The notes under the pieces: model-generated | The model's input: only the letters and a program-made list of their open reading frames with translations | Databases searched by the model: none | What the model was told of the DNA's origin: nothing | Program-made: the position numbers and the translations under genes | Source: Microbacterium salsuginis | GTDB lineage: Bacteria; Actinomycetota; Actinomycetes; Actinomycetales; Microbacteriaceae | Reading direction: 5' to 3' | Length of the DNA: 64,000 nt | NCBI RefSeq assembly: GCF_012524205.1 | Contig: NZ_JABACI010000001.1 | Span: 434,001-498,000, forward strand | Part shown: positions 45,501 to 53,514 of the stretch, piece after piece | How the letters are laid out: each line of letters opens with the position of its first letter | Position numbering within the stretch: the stretch's first letter is position 1

Positions 45501-46552
45501 ACGACGGCGAGCTCCCATCCGTCCAGCGGCAGGCCGATGCGTACGGGTCCGGCGCCGAGCGGCGCGGCGCACGCCACCACTGTCGCCTCGGTCGGGCCGT
45601 AGGTGTTCCACACTTCACGGCCTTCGGCGGCGAGTCTCGCAGCGAGCTCCGGAGGACACGCCTCGCCGCCGAAGATGAGCAGCCGCACGTTCTCGATCGC
45701 GTCCTCCGGCCACATCGCGGCGAGGGTCGGCACCGTCGAGACGATGGTGATCCCTTGACGGATGAGCCACGGCGCGAGATCTTCGCCGGAGCGCACCAGG
45801 GCGCGGGGCGCCGGAACAAGGCAAGCGCCGTGCCGCCATGCCAGCCACATCTCCTCGCACGAAGCATCGAATGCGACGGAGAGCCCGGCGAGCACCCGGT
45901 CGTGCGGGCCCAGCGGAGCGGACTGCAAGAAGAGATTCGCCTCCGCGTCGACGAAGGCCGCGGCCGACCGGTGCGAGACGGCCACGCCCTTCGGCACGCC
46001 CGTCGAGCCGGAGGTGAAGATGATCCACGCATCATCCGTCGGGTCCGGCGGCGGCACCGCGACGGTCGCGTGCGTGCTCGGGTGGGGCGCTCCCCCGGAG
46101 AAGAGAGCGGCGGATGTCTCGGGTCCTCGATCAGGACCGCCCGGCGCGAACTCGCTCGGTGTATACACGCCTCCCGCGCCGATCTCGCCGACGACGCGCG
46201 CTTCGCCGAAGACCAGTCTCGCGCGCTCGTCGGGATCGTCGGCATCCACGGGGACGTAGGCCGCCCCCGCCGCCAGGACGCCGAGGATCGCGACGTAGAG
46301 GTCCTTCGAGCCCGAGGGCACCCGCACGCCGACCCGGTCTCCGCGGCGCACACCGGCCTCGTGCAGGCGAGCTGCCGTGCGGCCTACGCGGGCCATCAGG
46401 TCGCGGTAGCTCAGCGCGCCGGAGCCGTCGTCCAACGCCGAGGCCTCGGGGTGACGGGCGGTCGTGTCGCGCAGGATGTCGATCAGCGTGCGCGCGGCGG
46501 TGACGGAGCCGGATCGATCGAGCTCCGCCTGCCGCTCGTCCACGGTGCGCAC
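42596..46552 (-). CDS. Pls/PosA-like membrane-bound single-module peptide synthetase
   Basis: A 1318-residue protein. Residues 30-515 form an adenylation domain: A3 IIFTSGSTGVPKGVAVSH, A4 with Asp229, A5 NTYGPTEATV (316-325), A7 YRSGDLVRY, A8 GRADDQVKVGGRRIEL and catalytic Lys506. A thiolation domain follows (DFFDLGGGSL, Ser559). The rest has six predicted membrane helices in three pairs (about 618-690, 852-920, 1092-1150), each pair followed by a hexapeptide-rich left-handed beta-helix block (735-830, 965-1065, 1205-1300). There is no condensation or thioesterase domain. This is the layout of epsilon-poly-lysine synthetase and relatives, which polymerise one amino acid. GTG 46552 start, one base after the preceding stop. 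The activated residue cannot be assigned. Confidence 0.9.
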   Translation of the reverse strand: MRTVDERQAELDRSGSVTAARTLIDILRDTTARHPEASALDDGSGALSYRDLMARVGRTAARLHEAGVRRGDRVGVRVPSGSKDLYVAILGVLAAGAAYVPVDADDPDERARLVFGEARVVGEIGAGGVYTPSEFAPGGPDRGPETSAALFSGGAPHPSTHATVAVPPPDPTDDAWIIFTSGSTGVPKGVAVSHRSAAAFVDAEANLFLQSAPLGPHDRVLAGLSVAFDASCEEMWLAWRHGACLVPAPRALVRSGEDLAPWLIRQGITIVSTVPTLAAMWPEDAIENVRLLIFGGEACPPELAARLAAEGREVWNTYGPTEATVVACAAPLGAGPVRIGLPLDGWELAVVDGAGERVAEGEVGELIIGGVGLARYLDPVKDVEKYGPMPTLGWDRAYRSGDLVRYEAEGLVFMGRADDQVKVGGRRIELGEVESTLQDLPGVTAAAAAVRSTDAGVPVLVGYLVSGAGENFDRAHARALLAERLPTALVPLLALVEELPVRTSGKVDRAALPWPLPGVHTPLEGLSPAEAWLAEQWHDVLGMPVPGRSADFFDLGGGSLAAAQLVSRIRARVPEFSVADIYDVPRLSAMAKALGPLEEESPADFHKPVPTPRTTQWVQTLLGVPLFILSGIRWLLYLLTAGAFLQIVPGFEALPTVPWWVLVLGLVIFATPFGRMSIAVVAARVLLAGLRPGDYPRGGGVHLRLWLAEQIADQIDAVGLAGAPWVTYYARALGAKIGRGVDMHTLPPITGMLDVGDGAAIEPEVDLTGTWIDGDVVRVGEVRIGADATIGARSTLAPGTRVGQRADIAPGSAVFGRVRADQSWAGSPAERVGGIETDWPDHAPTPSPQWLWAYAASSVALGVLPIAAFAVGGLVLAQGMRDAADLGAAFLGALAWLVPAVIAVGIVFAGAVVVLVRLLSIGLREGTHPVRSRIGWQAWCIERLLDSARTVLFPLYSSLFTPVWLRLLGARVGREVEASTVLLIPSMTRIDDGAFLADDTMVGSYELRGGWMRLGPVRIGKRAFLGNSGMAAPGHRVPRDGLVAVLSSAPLKAKPGSSWLGSPAVRLRRLSAEGDESRTYRPTPGMRIARTLWEVCRFVPVVVTCAIGLGVLFTLAALWQAVGPVWTLLASGIVLLTAGAVAAGVSSAAKWLIVGAIRPGEQPLWSSFVWRTEVSDTFTEMVAAPWFARAAAGTPALAVWLRSLGSQIGRGVWCESYWLPEPDLVTLGDGSTVNRGCVVQTHLFHDRIMSMDAVVLEAGATLGPHSVVLPGATLGAHATVGPASLVMRGELVPVGSRWSGNPIGPWRAVKARAYQSTS

Positions 46553-46553
46553 G

Positions 46554-47294
46554 TCAGGACAGCAGGGCGATCAGCTGCACCTTGGTCAGTCGCGAGTACC
46601 CGGTCTTGCCGGCTGCGCGGGCGCGGTCACGCAAGGCCGAGACTGTCAGGCTCGACAGATCGGACGGCGCAGCGGCCGTCGACCGTGTGCGAGTCGTCGC
46701 GGCAGGGCGCTTCGGTGCCGAACGAGGCTTCGCGACGGCAGGCCGAGACGTCGGCTTCCGAACCGCGACGGGGGTCTCTGCAGCCTCCGACGTCGACGCC
46801 GCCCCGGACACCGCACCGGTCTCGGGCTCGCCGTCAGGCGCCGCGATCTGCTCTTCCAGGGCCGTCCGCGCCTGCGCGGCCTCGCGGTCGGCGCGTTCGG
46901 CTGCCTTCGCCGCCTTTGCGGCGGCCTTCTTGAGCGCCTTGGCCTCAGCGGCCTGGCGAGCGGCCTCGGCCGCCACACGCTCCGCCTCGGCGGCGGCACG
47001 GTCGGCCTCGGCGCGCAGGCGCGCCTTCTGCTCCGCCTTCGCGACCGCCTTGGTCGTCGCCGCGATGAGCCTGTCGGCCGCGCGCACGGCCCGCTTGGCG
47101 ATCTTGGCCGGATCCTTCCGAAGCGACCGCTTCGAGGCATCCGCCGCCTCACGGGCATCGTCGGCGAGATCCCGGATCTTGCGGGCGGTCTTGTCGGGAA
47201 GAGCCTTCGCCGCCTTCCGCGCCTGCTTCGCCGCGTCGGCGGCTGTCTCCATCGCGTCGAGCGCCTTGCGCTCCGCCTTCGTCGTCTTGGCCAT
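46554..47294 (-). CDS. Ala/Lys-rich coiled-coil protein with C-terminal SAP/Rho-N-like motif
   Basis: A 246-residue basic protein. Residues 1-140 are almost entirely charged Ala/Lys/Glu/Arg helix, likely a long coiled coil (AKAEQKARLRAEADRAAAEAE-type repeats); about 150-205 is a Pro/Lys-rich linker; the last 35 residues (DLSSLTVSALRDRARAAGK then TGYSRLTKVQLIALLS) form a helix-extended loop-helix as in SAP and Rho N-terminal domains, which bind nucleic acid. Histone-H1-like proteins of actinobacteria have this composition. One base separates it from the peptide synthetase, so they share a transcript. Role unknown; nucleoid or RNA binding is likely. Confidence 0.75.
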   Translation of the reverse strand: MAKTTKAERKALDAMETAADAAKQARKAAKALPDKTARKIRDLADDAREAADASKRSLRKDPAKIAKRAVRAADRLIAATTKAVAKAEQKARLRAEADRAAAEAERVAAEAARQAAEAKALKKAAAKAAKAAERADREAAQARTALEEQIAAPDGEPETGAVSGAASTSEAAETPVAVRKPTSRPAVAKPRSAPKRPAATTRTRSTAAAPSDLSSLTVSALRDRARAAGKTGYSRLTKVQLIALLS

Positions 47295-47404
47295 GGCCAG
47301 GAACCCTAGCGGGTCGGGGTTAACAGCACGCGTCGCGATGTCCCGAAAAGTCGCAGGATGTCGCTCAGGAAGCGTCCATCCGGGTGCATGGATGGCGACA
47401 TTCC

Positions 47405-47422
47405 GTTCACCTTCCGTTCACC
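47405..47422 (+). promoter_or_regulatory. PHO box upstream of pstS
   Basis: Two perfect GTTCACC repeats at 47405-47411 and 47416-47422, 11 bases apart (GTTCACC-TTCC-GTTCACC), match the actinobacterial PhoP/RegX3 PHO box. They lie about 120 bases before the pstS start, with CTCTTAAGAG further on as a possible -10 region. Confidence 0.88.
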
Positions 47423-47538
47423 CGCGCAGCGCACTCTCTTAAGAGTCCGAGCCTACGTTTCAGAGCGAGCCCCGCACCGGGCTCCCACCCGAAGGCCTTA
47501 CCCGGGCCTCATTCCCTGACACGTGAAGGATTCACACA

Positions 47539-48648
47539 GTGAAGATCTCCCGCATCGCCCAGGTGGGCGCTGTCGCCGCAGTCGCGGCCCTCGCCCTCGC
47601 CGGCTGCGCTTCCAACGAGCCTACGGGCAACTCCTCGGACGGCCCCGCCGCGGGCGGGCTGTCCGGCGAGATCGCCGGTGGCGGCGCCTCGTCGCAGGAG
47701 GTCGCGGTCCAGGCGTGGACCGCCGGCTTCCAGACCGCGAACCCCGAAGCGACCATCTCGTACGACGCCGCGGGCTCGGGCGCCGGTCGCGAGTCGTTCC
47801 AGGCGGGCGCGTTCCCGTTCGCCGGCTCGGACCGCGCATTCACGGTCGAAGAGATCGAGGCGGGTCCGTTCGACGCCTGCGTCGACGGCTCGGGCATCAT
47901 CGAGCTGCCCACCTACATCTCGCCGATCGCCGTCATCTTCAACATCGAGGGCGTCGACTCGCTGAACCTCGATGCCGCCACGATCGCAGGCCTGTTCGCC
48001 GGCACGATCACCAACTGGAACGACCCGGCGATCGCCGCGCTCAACCCCGACGCGACGCTCCCCGACCTCGCCGTCACGCCGGTTCACCGCGCAGACGACT
48101 CGGGCACCACCGAGAACTTCACCGACTACCTCTTCCAGGCCGCGCCTGACGTGTGGACCTCGGAGCCCGACGGCGTGTGGCCGCTGTCGACCGGCGAGGC
48201 CGCCCAGGGCACCTCGGGCGTCGTCTCGGCCGTCGCCGGTGGCGAGGGCACGGTCGGCTACGCCGACGCGTCGCGCGCCGCCGAAGAGGGACTGTCGACC
48301 GTCGCCGTCCAGGTCGGCGAGGAGTTCGTGGAGTACTCGCCGGAGGCTGCAGCCGCCATCGTCGACGCGTCGCCGTTCGAAGAGGGCCGCGGCGAGGGCG
48401 ACCTCGCCATCCAGCTCGACCGCACCTCGGGCGAGGCCGGCGTGTACCCGATCGTCCTGATCAGCTACATGATCGCGTGCCAGGAGTACGCCGACGCCTC
48501 GGTCGCCCCGCTGGTCAAGGGCTACCTGGAGTACATCGCCAGCCCCGAGGGCCAGGACGCCGCGGCCGAGGCCGCCGGCAGCGCGCCGATCTCGGACACC
48601 CTGCGCGAGCAGGTCGACGCGGCGATCGCCTCGATCGTCACGGAGTAA
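47539..48648 (+). CDS. pstS: Phosphate ABC transporter substrate-binding lipoprotein PstS
   Basis: A 369-residue high-affinity phosphate-binding protein. Signal peptide with lipobox LAGC (C23). Phosphate-site segments: GAGASSQ-like GGGASSQEVAVQAW, DAAGSGAGRESF, FAGSDRAFTVEE and HRADDSGTTENFTDYL, which supply the Thr/Ser, Arg and Asp contacts. GTG 47539 has GAAGGA at good spacing. First gene of pstSCAB behind a PHO box, so induced when phosphate is scarce. Confidence 0.96.
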   Translation: MKISRIAQVGAVAAVAALALAGCASNEPTGNSSDGPAAGGLSGEIAGGGASSQEVAVQAWTAGFQTANPEATISYDAAGSGAGRESFQAGAFPFAGSDRAFTVEEIEAGPFDACVDGSGIIELPTYISPIAVIFNIEGVDSLNLDAATIAGLFAGTITNWNDPAIAALNPDATLPDLAVTPVHRADDSGTTENFTDYLFQAAPDVWTSEPDGVWPLSTGEAAQGTSGVVSAVAGGEGTVGYADASRAAEEGLSTVAVQVGEEFVEYSPEAAAAIVDASPFEEGRGEGDLAIQLDRTSGEAGVYPIVLISYMIACQEYADASVAPLVKGYLEYIASPEGQDAAAEAAGSAPISDTLREQVDAAIASIVTE

Positions 48649-48721
48649 GACCCCAGATACCCGGTCCGGCCTTCAGCGCCGGGCCGGGTATCGCCCTGAA
48701 AACCCAGACCCGAAGGACACC

Positions 48722-49669
48722 ATGACGACGACGACCGCACCGGCCGTCAAGGCCCAGCCCAAGCAGCGGCCGGGAGACCGCTGGTTCTCGGGCACCGCGC
48801 TGTTCGCCGGGTCGATGATCCTCGTGACGCTCGCCGCCGTCGCGATCTTCCTCATCGTCCAGTCGATCCCCGGGATGACGGCGAACAGCGAGACGGCGTC
48901 GCTGCTCAGCGGCAACTTCTGGGGATACGTCTGGCCGCTCGCCTTCGGCACGGTGTGGGCGTCCTTCCTCGCTCTCCTCATGGCGGTGCCCCTCTCGGTG
49001 GCGGTCGCCCTGTTCATCTCCCACTACGCGCCGCGTCGGCTCGCGCAGGGGCTCGGCTACATCGTCGACCTGCTCGCCGCCGTCCCGTCCGTCGTCTTCG
49101 GCCTGTGGGGCATCCTGGTCCTCGCTCCTGCCGTGCAGCCCGTCTACTCGTGGCTGAACGCCAACGCCGGGTGGTTCCCGCTCTTCGGCGGCACCGCCTC
49201 CGCCACCGGACGCACGATCTTCACCGCCGCCATCGTGCTCGCCGTCATGGTGGTGCCGATCATCACCGCCATCTGCCGCGAGATCTTCCTCCAGACCCCG
49301 GTGCTGCACGAAGAGGCGGCTCTCGCCCTCGGCGCGACGCGCTGGGAGATGATCCGCATGGCTGTCTTCCCGTTCGGCCGCAGCGGCATCGTCTCGGCCT
49401 CGATGCTGGGACTCGGCCGCGCCCTCGGCGAGACGATGGCGGTGGCCATGGTGCTCTCGGCCACCGGCGTCGTGACCTTCCAGCTGTTCACGTCGGAGAA
49501 CCCCAGCACCATCCCGGCCAACATCGCGCTGACCTTCCCCGAGGCGTACGGCACGAACATCAACGTGCTCATCGCGACGGGCCTCATCCTCTTCATCGTC
49601 ACCTTCGCCGTCAACGCTCTCGCTCGCTGGATCGTGAGCCGGCGCAAGGAATTCTCGGGAGCGAACTGA
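48722..49669 (+). CDS. pstC: Phosphate ABC transporter permease PstC
   Basis: A 315-residue permease with six membrane helices (first at about 28-50). Marks: ALLMAVPLSVAVALFISHYAP, DLLAAVPSVVFGLWGI and the EAA loop LHEEAALALGATRWEMIRMA, then GLGRALGETMAVAMVLS. One base separates its stop from the pstA ATG. It forms the channel with PstA. Confidence 0.96.
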   Translation: MTTTTAPAVKAQPKQRPGDRWFSGTALFAGSMILVTLAAVAIFLIVQSIPGMTANSETASLLSGNFWGYVWPLAFGTVWASFLALLMAVPLSVAVALFISHYAPRRLAQGLGYIVDLLAAVPSVVFGLWGILVLAPAVQPVYSWLNANAGWFPLFGGTASATGRTIFTAAIVLAVMVVPIITAICREIFLQTPVLHEEAALALGATRWEMIRMAVFPFGRSGIVSASMLGLGRALGETMAVAMVLSATGVVTFQLFTSENPSTIPANIALTFPEAYGTNINVLIATGLILFIVTFAVNALARWIVSRRKEFSGAN

Positions 49670-49670
49670 C

Positions 49671-50777
49671 ATGACCGTGACGACCGCTCCACCCCAGTCC
49701 CCGACCGACGTGTCACTGCACGAGTCGCCGCGCCTGACCAGCGGGCACCTGTCGCCGTGGGTACCGTGGGCGCTGCTCGCCGCGAGCGCCGCGATCGGCG
49801 CACTGCTGTTCGCGATCGTCTCGATCGCCGAGGCCACCACGTTCAACATCGCCGGCTGGGCCGTCGTCAGCGCGATCCTCTACCTCGTGCTGATCACCGT
49901 CATCTCGAGCCTCGTCGAGGGGCGTCGCAAGGGCGTCGACCGCCTGGTGACCGGCGTCGTCACGGCGGCCTTCGCGATCGCCATGGTGCCCCTCGTCTCC
50001 GTCGCGGTGACCGTCGTCGTCAACGGAGTGGCCGGCATCTCGGCCGACTTCTTCACGATGTCGATGCGCAACGTCGTCGGCGAGGGCGGCGGCGCGCTCC
50101 ATGCGATCGTCGGCACGCTGCTGATCACCCTCGCCGCCGCGATCATCTCGATCCCGATCGGGCTGTTCACCGCCATCTATCTCGTCGAGTACGGCGCCGG
50201 CAAGCGACTCGCACGGGGCATCACGTTCCTCGTGGACGTCATGACCGGCATCCCCTCGATCGTCGCCGGCCTGTTCGCGTACGCGCTGTTCGCGCTGTTC
50301 TTCGGTCCCGGCATCCGGATGGGCTTCATGGGTGCCGTCGCGCTGTCGGTGCTCATGATCCCTGTCGTGGTCCGCTCCAGCGAAGAGATGCTGCGGCTCG
50401 TGCCCAACGAGCTGCGCGAGGCGGCGTACGCGCTCGGCGTGCCGAAGTGGCTCACGATCTCGAAGGTCGTGCTGCCCACCTCGATCGCGGGCATCACCAC
50501 GGGTGTCATGCTCTCGATCTCCCGTGTCATCGGCGAGACCGCGCCCCTTCTGCTCACGGCAGGTGTCGCGACGTCCATGAACTACAACCTGTTCGAGGGT
50601 CGCATGATGACCCTCCCCGTGATGTCCTACTCCCAGTACATGAACCAGGGCATTCCGGCGCAGGCCTTCATCGACCGCGCGTGGGCCTGTGCGCTCGTGC
50701 TCATCGTCATCGTGATGCTCCTGAACCTCGTCGCGCGCCTGGTCGCGAAGCTGTTCTCGCCCAAGCTGGGCCGCTGA
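49671..50777 (+). CDS. pstA: Phosphate ABC transporter permease PstA
   Basis: A 368-residue permease, longer than E. coli PstA because of extra N-terminal helices (WVPWALLAASAAIGALLFAI and ISAILYL-region before residue 85). Core marks are IGLFTAIYLVEYGAGKRLARG, DVMTGIPSIVAGLFAYALF, the EAA loop LREAAYALGVPKWLTISKV and SRVIGETAPLLLTAG. Partner of PstC in the phosphate channel. Confidence 0.95.
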   Translation: MTVTTAPPQSPTDVSLHESPRLTSGHLSPWVPWALLAASAAIGALLFAIVSIAEATTFNIAGWAVVSAILYLVLITVISSLVEGRRKGVDRLVTGVVTAAFAIAMVPLVSVAVTVVVNGVAGISADFFTMSMRNVVGEGGGALHAIVGTLLITLAAAIISIPIGLFTAIYLVEYGAGKRLARGITFLVDVMTGIPSIVAGLFAYALFALFFGPGIRMGFMGAVALSVLMIPVVVRSSEEMLRLVPNELREAAYALGVPKWLTISKVVLPTSIAGITTGVMLSISRVIGETAPLLLTAGVATSMNYNLFEGRMMTLPVMSYSQYMNQGIPAQAFIDRAWACALVLIVIVMLLNLVARLVAKLFSPKLGR

Positions 50778-50813
50778 GGCATCCCCAACTACCCGAAAAG
50801 AACCTGAGGAATC

Positions 50814-51593
50814 GTGTCCAAGAGCATCGAAGTCAACGATCTCAACGTCTACTACGGCGACTTCCGCGCCGTCGAGGGCGTCTCGCTCGACATCGAACCG
50901 CGCAGCGTGACGGCGTTCATCGGCCCGTCCGGTTGCGGCAAGTCCACCTTCCTGCGCACGCTGAACCGCATGCATGAGGTGATCCCCGGCGCCCGCGTCG
51001 AGGGAAGCGTGCTGCTGGACGGCGACGATCTGTACGCCCCGAACGTCGACCCGGTGCTGGTGCGCCGTCAGGTCGGCATGGTGTTCCAGCGCCCCAACCC
51101 CTTCCCGACGATGTCGATCAGGGAGAACGTGCTGGCGGGGGTCAAGCTCAACAACAAGCGCATCTCGAAGTCGGACGCCGACGCGCTCGTCGAGAAGTCG
51201 CTCAAGGGCGCGAACCTCTGGAACGAGGTCAAGGACCGGCTCGACAAGCCGGGCTCGGGGCTGTCCGGTGGGCAGCAGCAGCGCCTCTGCATCGCGCGCG
51301 CCATCGCGGTCTCGCCCGAGGTCATCCTGATGGACGAGCCATGCTCGGCCCTGGACCCGATCTCGACGTACGCGATCGAAGAGCTGATCGGCGAGCTGAA
51401 GAACGACTACACGGTCGTCATCGTCACGCACAACATGCAGCAGGCATCGCGTGTGAGCGACAAGACGGCGTTCTTCAACATCGCCGGCACCGGCAAGCCG
51501 GGCAAGCTCATCGAGTACGACGACACCCGCACGATCTTCACGACCCCGTCCGTGCAGGCGACCGAGGACTACGTCTCCGGTCGCTTCGGATGA
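50814..51593 (+). CDS. pstB: Phosphate ABC transporter ATPase PstB
   Basis: A 259-residue ATPase. Walker [35 protein letters not shown], signature [16 protein letters not shown], Walker [13 protein letters not shown] and switch [10 protein letters not shown]. The [14 protein letters not shown] segment is PstB-specific. GTG 50814 start, 36 bases after pstA. Confidence 0.97.
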   Translation: MSKSIEVNDLNVYYGDFRAVEGVSLDIEPRSVTAFIGPSGCGKSTFLRTLNRMHEVIPGARVEGSVLLDGDDLYAPNVDPVLVRRQVGMVFQRPNPFPTMSIRENVLAGVKLNNKRISKSDADALVEKSLKGANLWNEVKDRLDKPGSGLSGGQQQRLCIARAIAVSPEVILMDEPCSALDPISTYAIEELIGELKNDYTVVIVTHNMQQASRVSDKTAFFNIAGTGKPGKLIEYDDTRTIFTTPSVQATEDYVSGRFG

Positions 51594-51658
51594 CCGCCGC
51601 AGGCGGACGACCGAAGGCCGTTGTCGAGTAGCGAGCGCCAGCGCGTATCGAGCCACGG

Positions 51659-51681
51659 CTGATGCTCCGCGACGGCATCAG
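51659..51681. terminator. Possible terminator hairpin between pstB and pabC
   Basis: A 7-bp stem (CTGATGC with GCATCAG) and 9-base loop lie between the convergent pstB and pabC genes and overlap the pabC stop. The stem is short and no U-run follows, so this is weak. Confidence 0.35.
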
Positions 51682-52565
51682 TCGCGTGGACTCAGCAGGT
51701 AGCGGTTGAAGGATGCCGTGAGCTCTTCGTCGACCGCCACGTCGACGCCGTCGATCGCCCGGATCGGCGCGGCCAGCCGCACGCTCGACACCAGCCACGC
51801 AGCATCCGCTCGCGCCAGCGACGCGACCGGGATCACCTCGTACCCGGTCTGCAGCCCCTGAGCAGCGAGGTGCTCGAACAGGCTCAGCTGGGTGGTGCCG
51901 TGCAGGATCCCGCCGTTCGGGGCGGGAGTGACGTACCGGTCGCCGAGGCGCAGGATCAACGACGCGGTCGGCGCCTCGAGGACGAACCCGTCGGACGAGA
52001 CGAAGATCGCGTCGTCTGCGTCTCGCCGCTTGGCCTCACGGATCGCCGCCATGTTGACGGCGTACGACAGGGTCTTCGCGCCCAGGAGCAGCCACGGCGC
52101 CCGCGCGGGCGTGTCGATCCCGTAGCCGCGGTCGAGCGTCACCACGCGGACGCCCCGCTTGCGCACCGCCGTGTTGTCGGCGGCCTGAGCAGCCGTGACC
52201 CAGGCCGTCGGCGTGGGCCCGTGCTCCACCCCGCGGCTGAGGATGAGCTTGATGACGCCCTCCCCCTCGGGCGGGCAGTGCGCGGCGGCCACATCGACCG
52301 CCTGGCGCCACTGCTCGAGGTGCGGGGACGGCAGATCGCACAGTCCGGCCGAGTGCACCAGGCGGTCCAGATGCGCCTGCGTCTCCTGCGGGTGACGGTC
52401 GACGACGCCGATCGACTCGAAGATCCCGTCGCCGCGCTGCGTGCTCAGCTCGCCGACGCTGAGCGCCGGCGCAGACGGGTCGATCTCGCGGAATGTCGCC
52501 GAAAAGTCGGTGCGGGAGTCATCGGATGCCACGGGCTCGATCACGAGCGCGAAACGCCAGGTCAT
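51678..52565 (-). CDS. pabC: Class IV aminotransferase, probable aminodeoxychorismate lyase
   Basis: A 295-residue PLP fold-type IV enzyme. The Schiff-base lysine is in LLLGAKTLSYAVNM; family marks are RGDGIFESIGV, IKLILSRG and DAIFVSSDGFVLEAPTASLIL, then GILHGTTQLSLFEHL, which binds PLP phosphate. It probably removes pyruvate from aminodeoxychorismate to give p-aminobenzoate for folate. A branched-chain or D-amino-acid aminotransferase cannot be excluded from sequence alone. Near ygfZ and nitrobindin genes in mycobacteria (Rv0812). Confidence 0.82.
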   Translation of the reverse strand: MTWRFALVIEPVASDDSRTDFSATFREIDPSAPALSVGELSTQRGDGIFESIGVVDRHPQETQAHLDRLVHSAGLCDLPSPHLEQWRQAVDVAAAHCPPEGEGVIKLILSRGVEHGPTPTAWVTAAQAADNTAVRKRGVRVVTLDRGYGIDTPARAPWLLLGAKTLSYAVNMAAIREAKRRDADDAIFVSSDGFVLEAPTASLILRLGDRYVTPAPNGGILHGTTQLSLFEHLAAQGLQTGYEVIPVASLARADAAWLVSSVRLAAPIRAIDGVDVAVDEELTASFNRYLLSPRD

Positions 52566-52610
52566 ACCTCGAGCCTAGGACGTCGGGAATGCCCTGCCCC
52601 TCGCCTCGGT

Positions 52611-52780
52611 TACACTAGATCGGCCGGGCCGCAGTAACCCCGGGCTCCATCTTCTGCCGCTGCGAGCGGCCTTGCGCCGAGAGGCGTTCTGCGGCCCGGC
52701 ACTTACTTTTCCCGCAGCGTCGTCGCCCGCTCGTGCAGCACGTGCGTCTTCTGCCGGCTGTTGCGGGAGGTACTTTCAGC
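52611..52780 (+). ncRNA. Candidate structured RNA between pabC and a hypothetical gene
   Basis: A TACACT -10-like box at 52611-52616 precedes about 160 bases with strong folding potential and no convincing ORF. A perfect 12-bp stem (GCCGGGCCGCAG at 52623-52634 with CTGCGGCCCGGC at 52689-52700) encloses a GCCGCT-gcg-AGCGGC hairpin; a second domain has CCCGCA pairing with TGCGGG and a CGTGC-A-GCACG hairpin. I find no match to tRNA, tmRNA, SRP or RNase P core motifs. Strand is uncertain: it could also be a leader of pabC on the minus strand. Confidence 0.35.
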
Positions 52781-53414
52781 TCAGGGCGTCGCGACGCCAC
52801 AGGCCGGCGCACGCCGTGAGATCGGCGGCATAGTCCGACAGGCGCAGCGCGCGCGTCGTGAAGGCCGAGGCGCGCTCAGGCTCCGTGGCCTCGTAGTCGT
52901 CGGCGACGTGGGTGGCGCCGGATGCCTGCACTCGCGCGAATGCGGCGGCCCGGTCGAGCGCGACCGCGAAGTCCCCTTCGAAGAGACCGCGCATGATCGT
53001 GTCGATCAGGGCGACGAGCTCATCGGGACCGGCCGGCGACGGCGCACCCGCCACGAGCTCGTCGACCGAGCCGAGTTCGGCCCGGCCGCGTTCGTAGAGC
53101 AGGGCCGCGGTGTGCGGATCGTCGTGGATCATGAGCTGCAGCAGGTAGAGCCGCCACAGCGTGCCGGGAAGGGTCCTGGCCGGCGAGCGCGACCACAGCT
53201 CGGCGAGATCGTCCAGCCCGTGCTCGTCGGTGAACGCCACGAGCCGGTCGACGATCGCGCTCTCGGGGTCTGCGCGCACGCGCGCGAGCAGCGCGTGGGC
53301 GGTGGAGTGGGCGATTCGCGACACCTCCGCCGGATCCTCGGCTGAGAAGAGCCGGTCGAACAGTTCGGCCGGCCGCCGGACGGGCTTGTGGAACTCCCGG
53401 GACTCGTCACTCAC
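52776..53414 (-). CDS. Hypothetical helical protein, 212 residues
   Basis: Start GTG 53414 (SDESREFHKPVRRPAELF follows) is chosen over an in-frame ATG at 53486 because it gives a compact protein without an unusual leader. The product is soluble, acidic and mainly helical (VSRIAHSTAHALLARVRADP, TLWRLYLLQLMIHDDPHTAAL, ELVALIDTIMRGLFEGDFA). No catalytic motif or domain is recognised. The Glu/Ala/Leu-rich composition and the helical repeats suggest a protein-interaction role. Confidence 0.7.
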   Translation of the reverse strand: MSDESREFHKPVRRPAELFDRLFSAEDPAEVSRIAHSTAHALLARVRADPESAIVDRLVAFTDEHGLDDLAELWSRSPARTLPGTLWRLYLLQLMIHDDPHTAALLYERGRAELGSVDELVAGAPSPAGPDELVALIDTIMRGLFEGDFAVALDRAAAFARVQASGATHVADDYEATEPERASAFTTRALRLSDYAADLTACAGLWRRDALS

Positions 53415-53514
53415 CTGGTCCAGGCTACCCGCCGCGACGAGCGCGGGGGCGCGCTGCGGCAGGTGCTGCATCCACGGCAGGCACATGTCGAAGCTTCCCG
53501 TCCGGCGTACCAGG

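Noticed and set aside
44321..46933. 870-codon plus-strand frame opposite the peptide synthetase
   Set aside because: Composition is shadow-like (Arg, Gly, His), and the minus strand has clear adenylation motifs throughout.
52615..52812. 65-codon Arg-rich minus-strand frame in the pabC-hypothetical gap
   Set aside because: Overlaps the end of the neighbouring gene, has no ribosome site and coincides with the inverted repeats of the candidate RNA.
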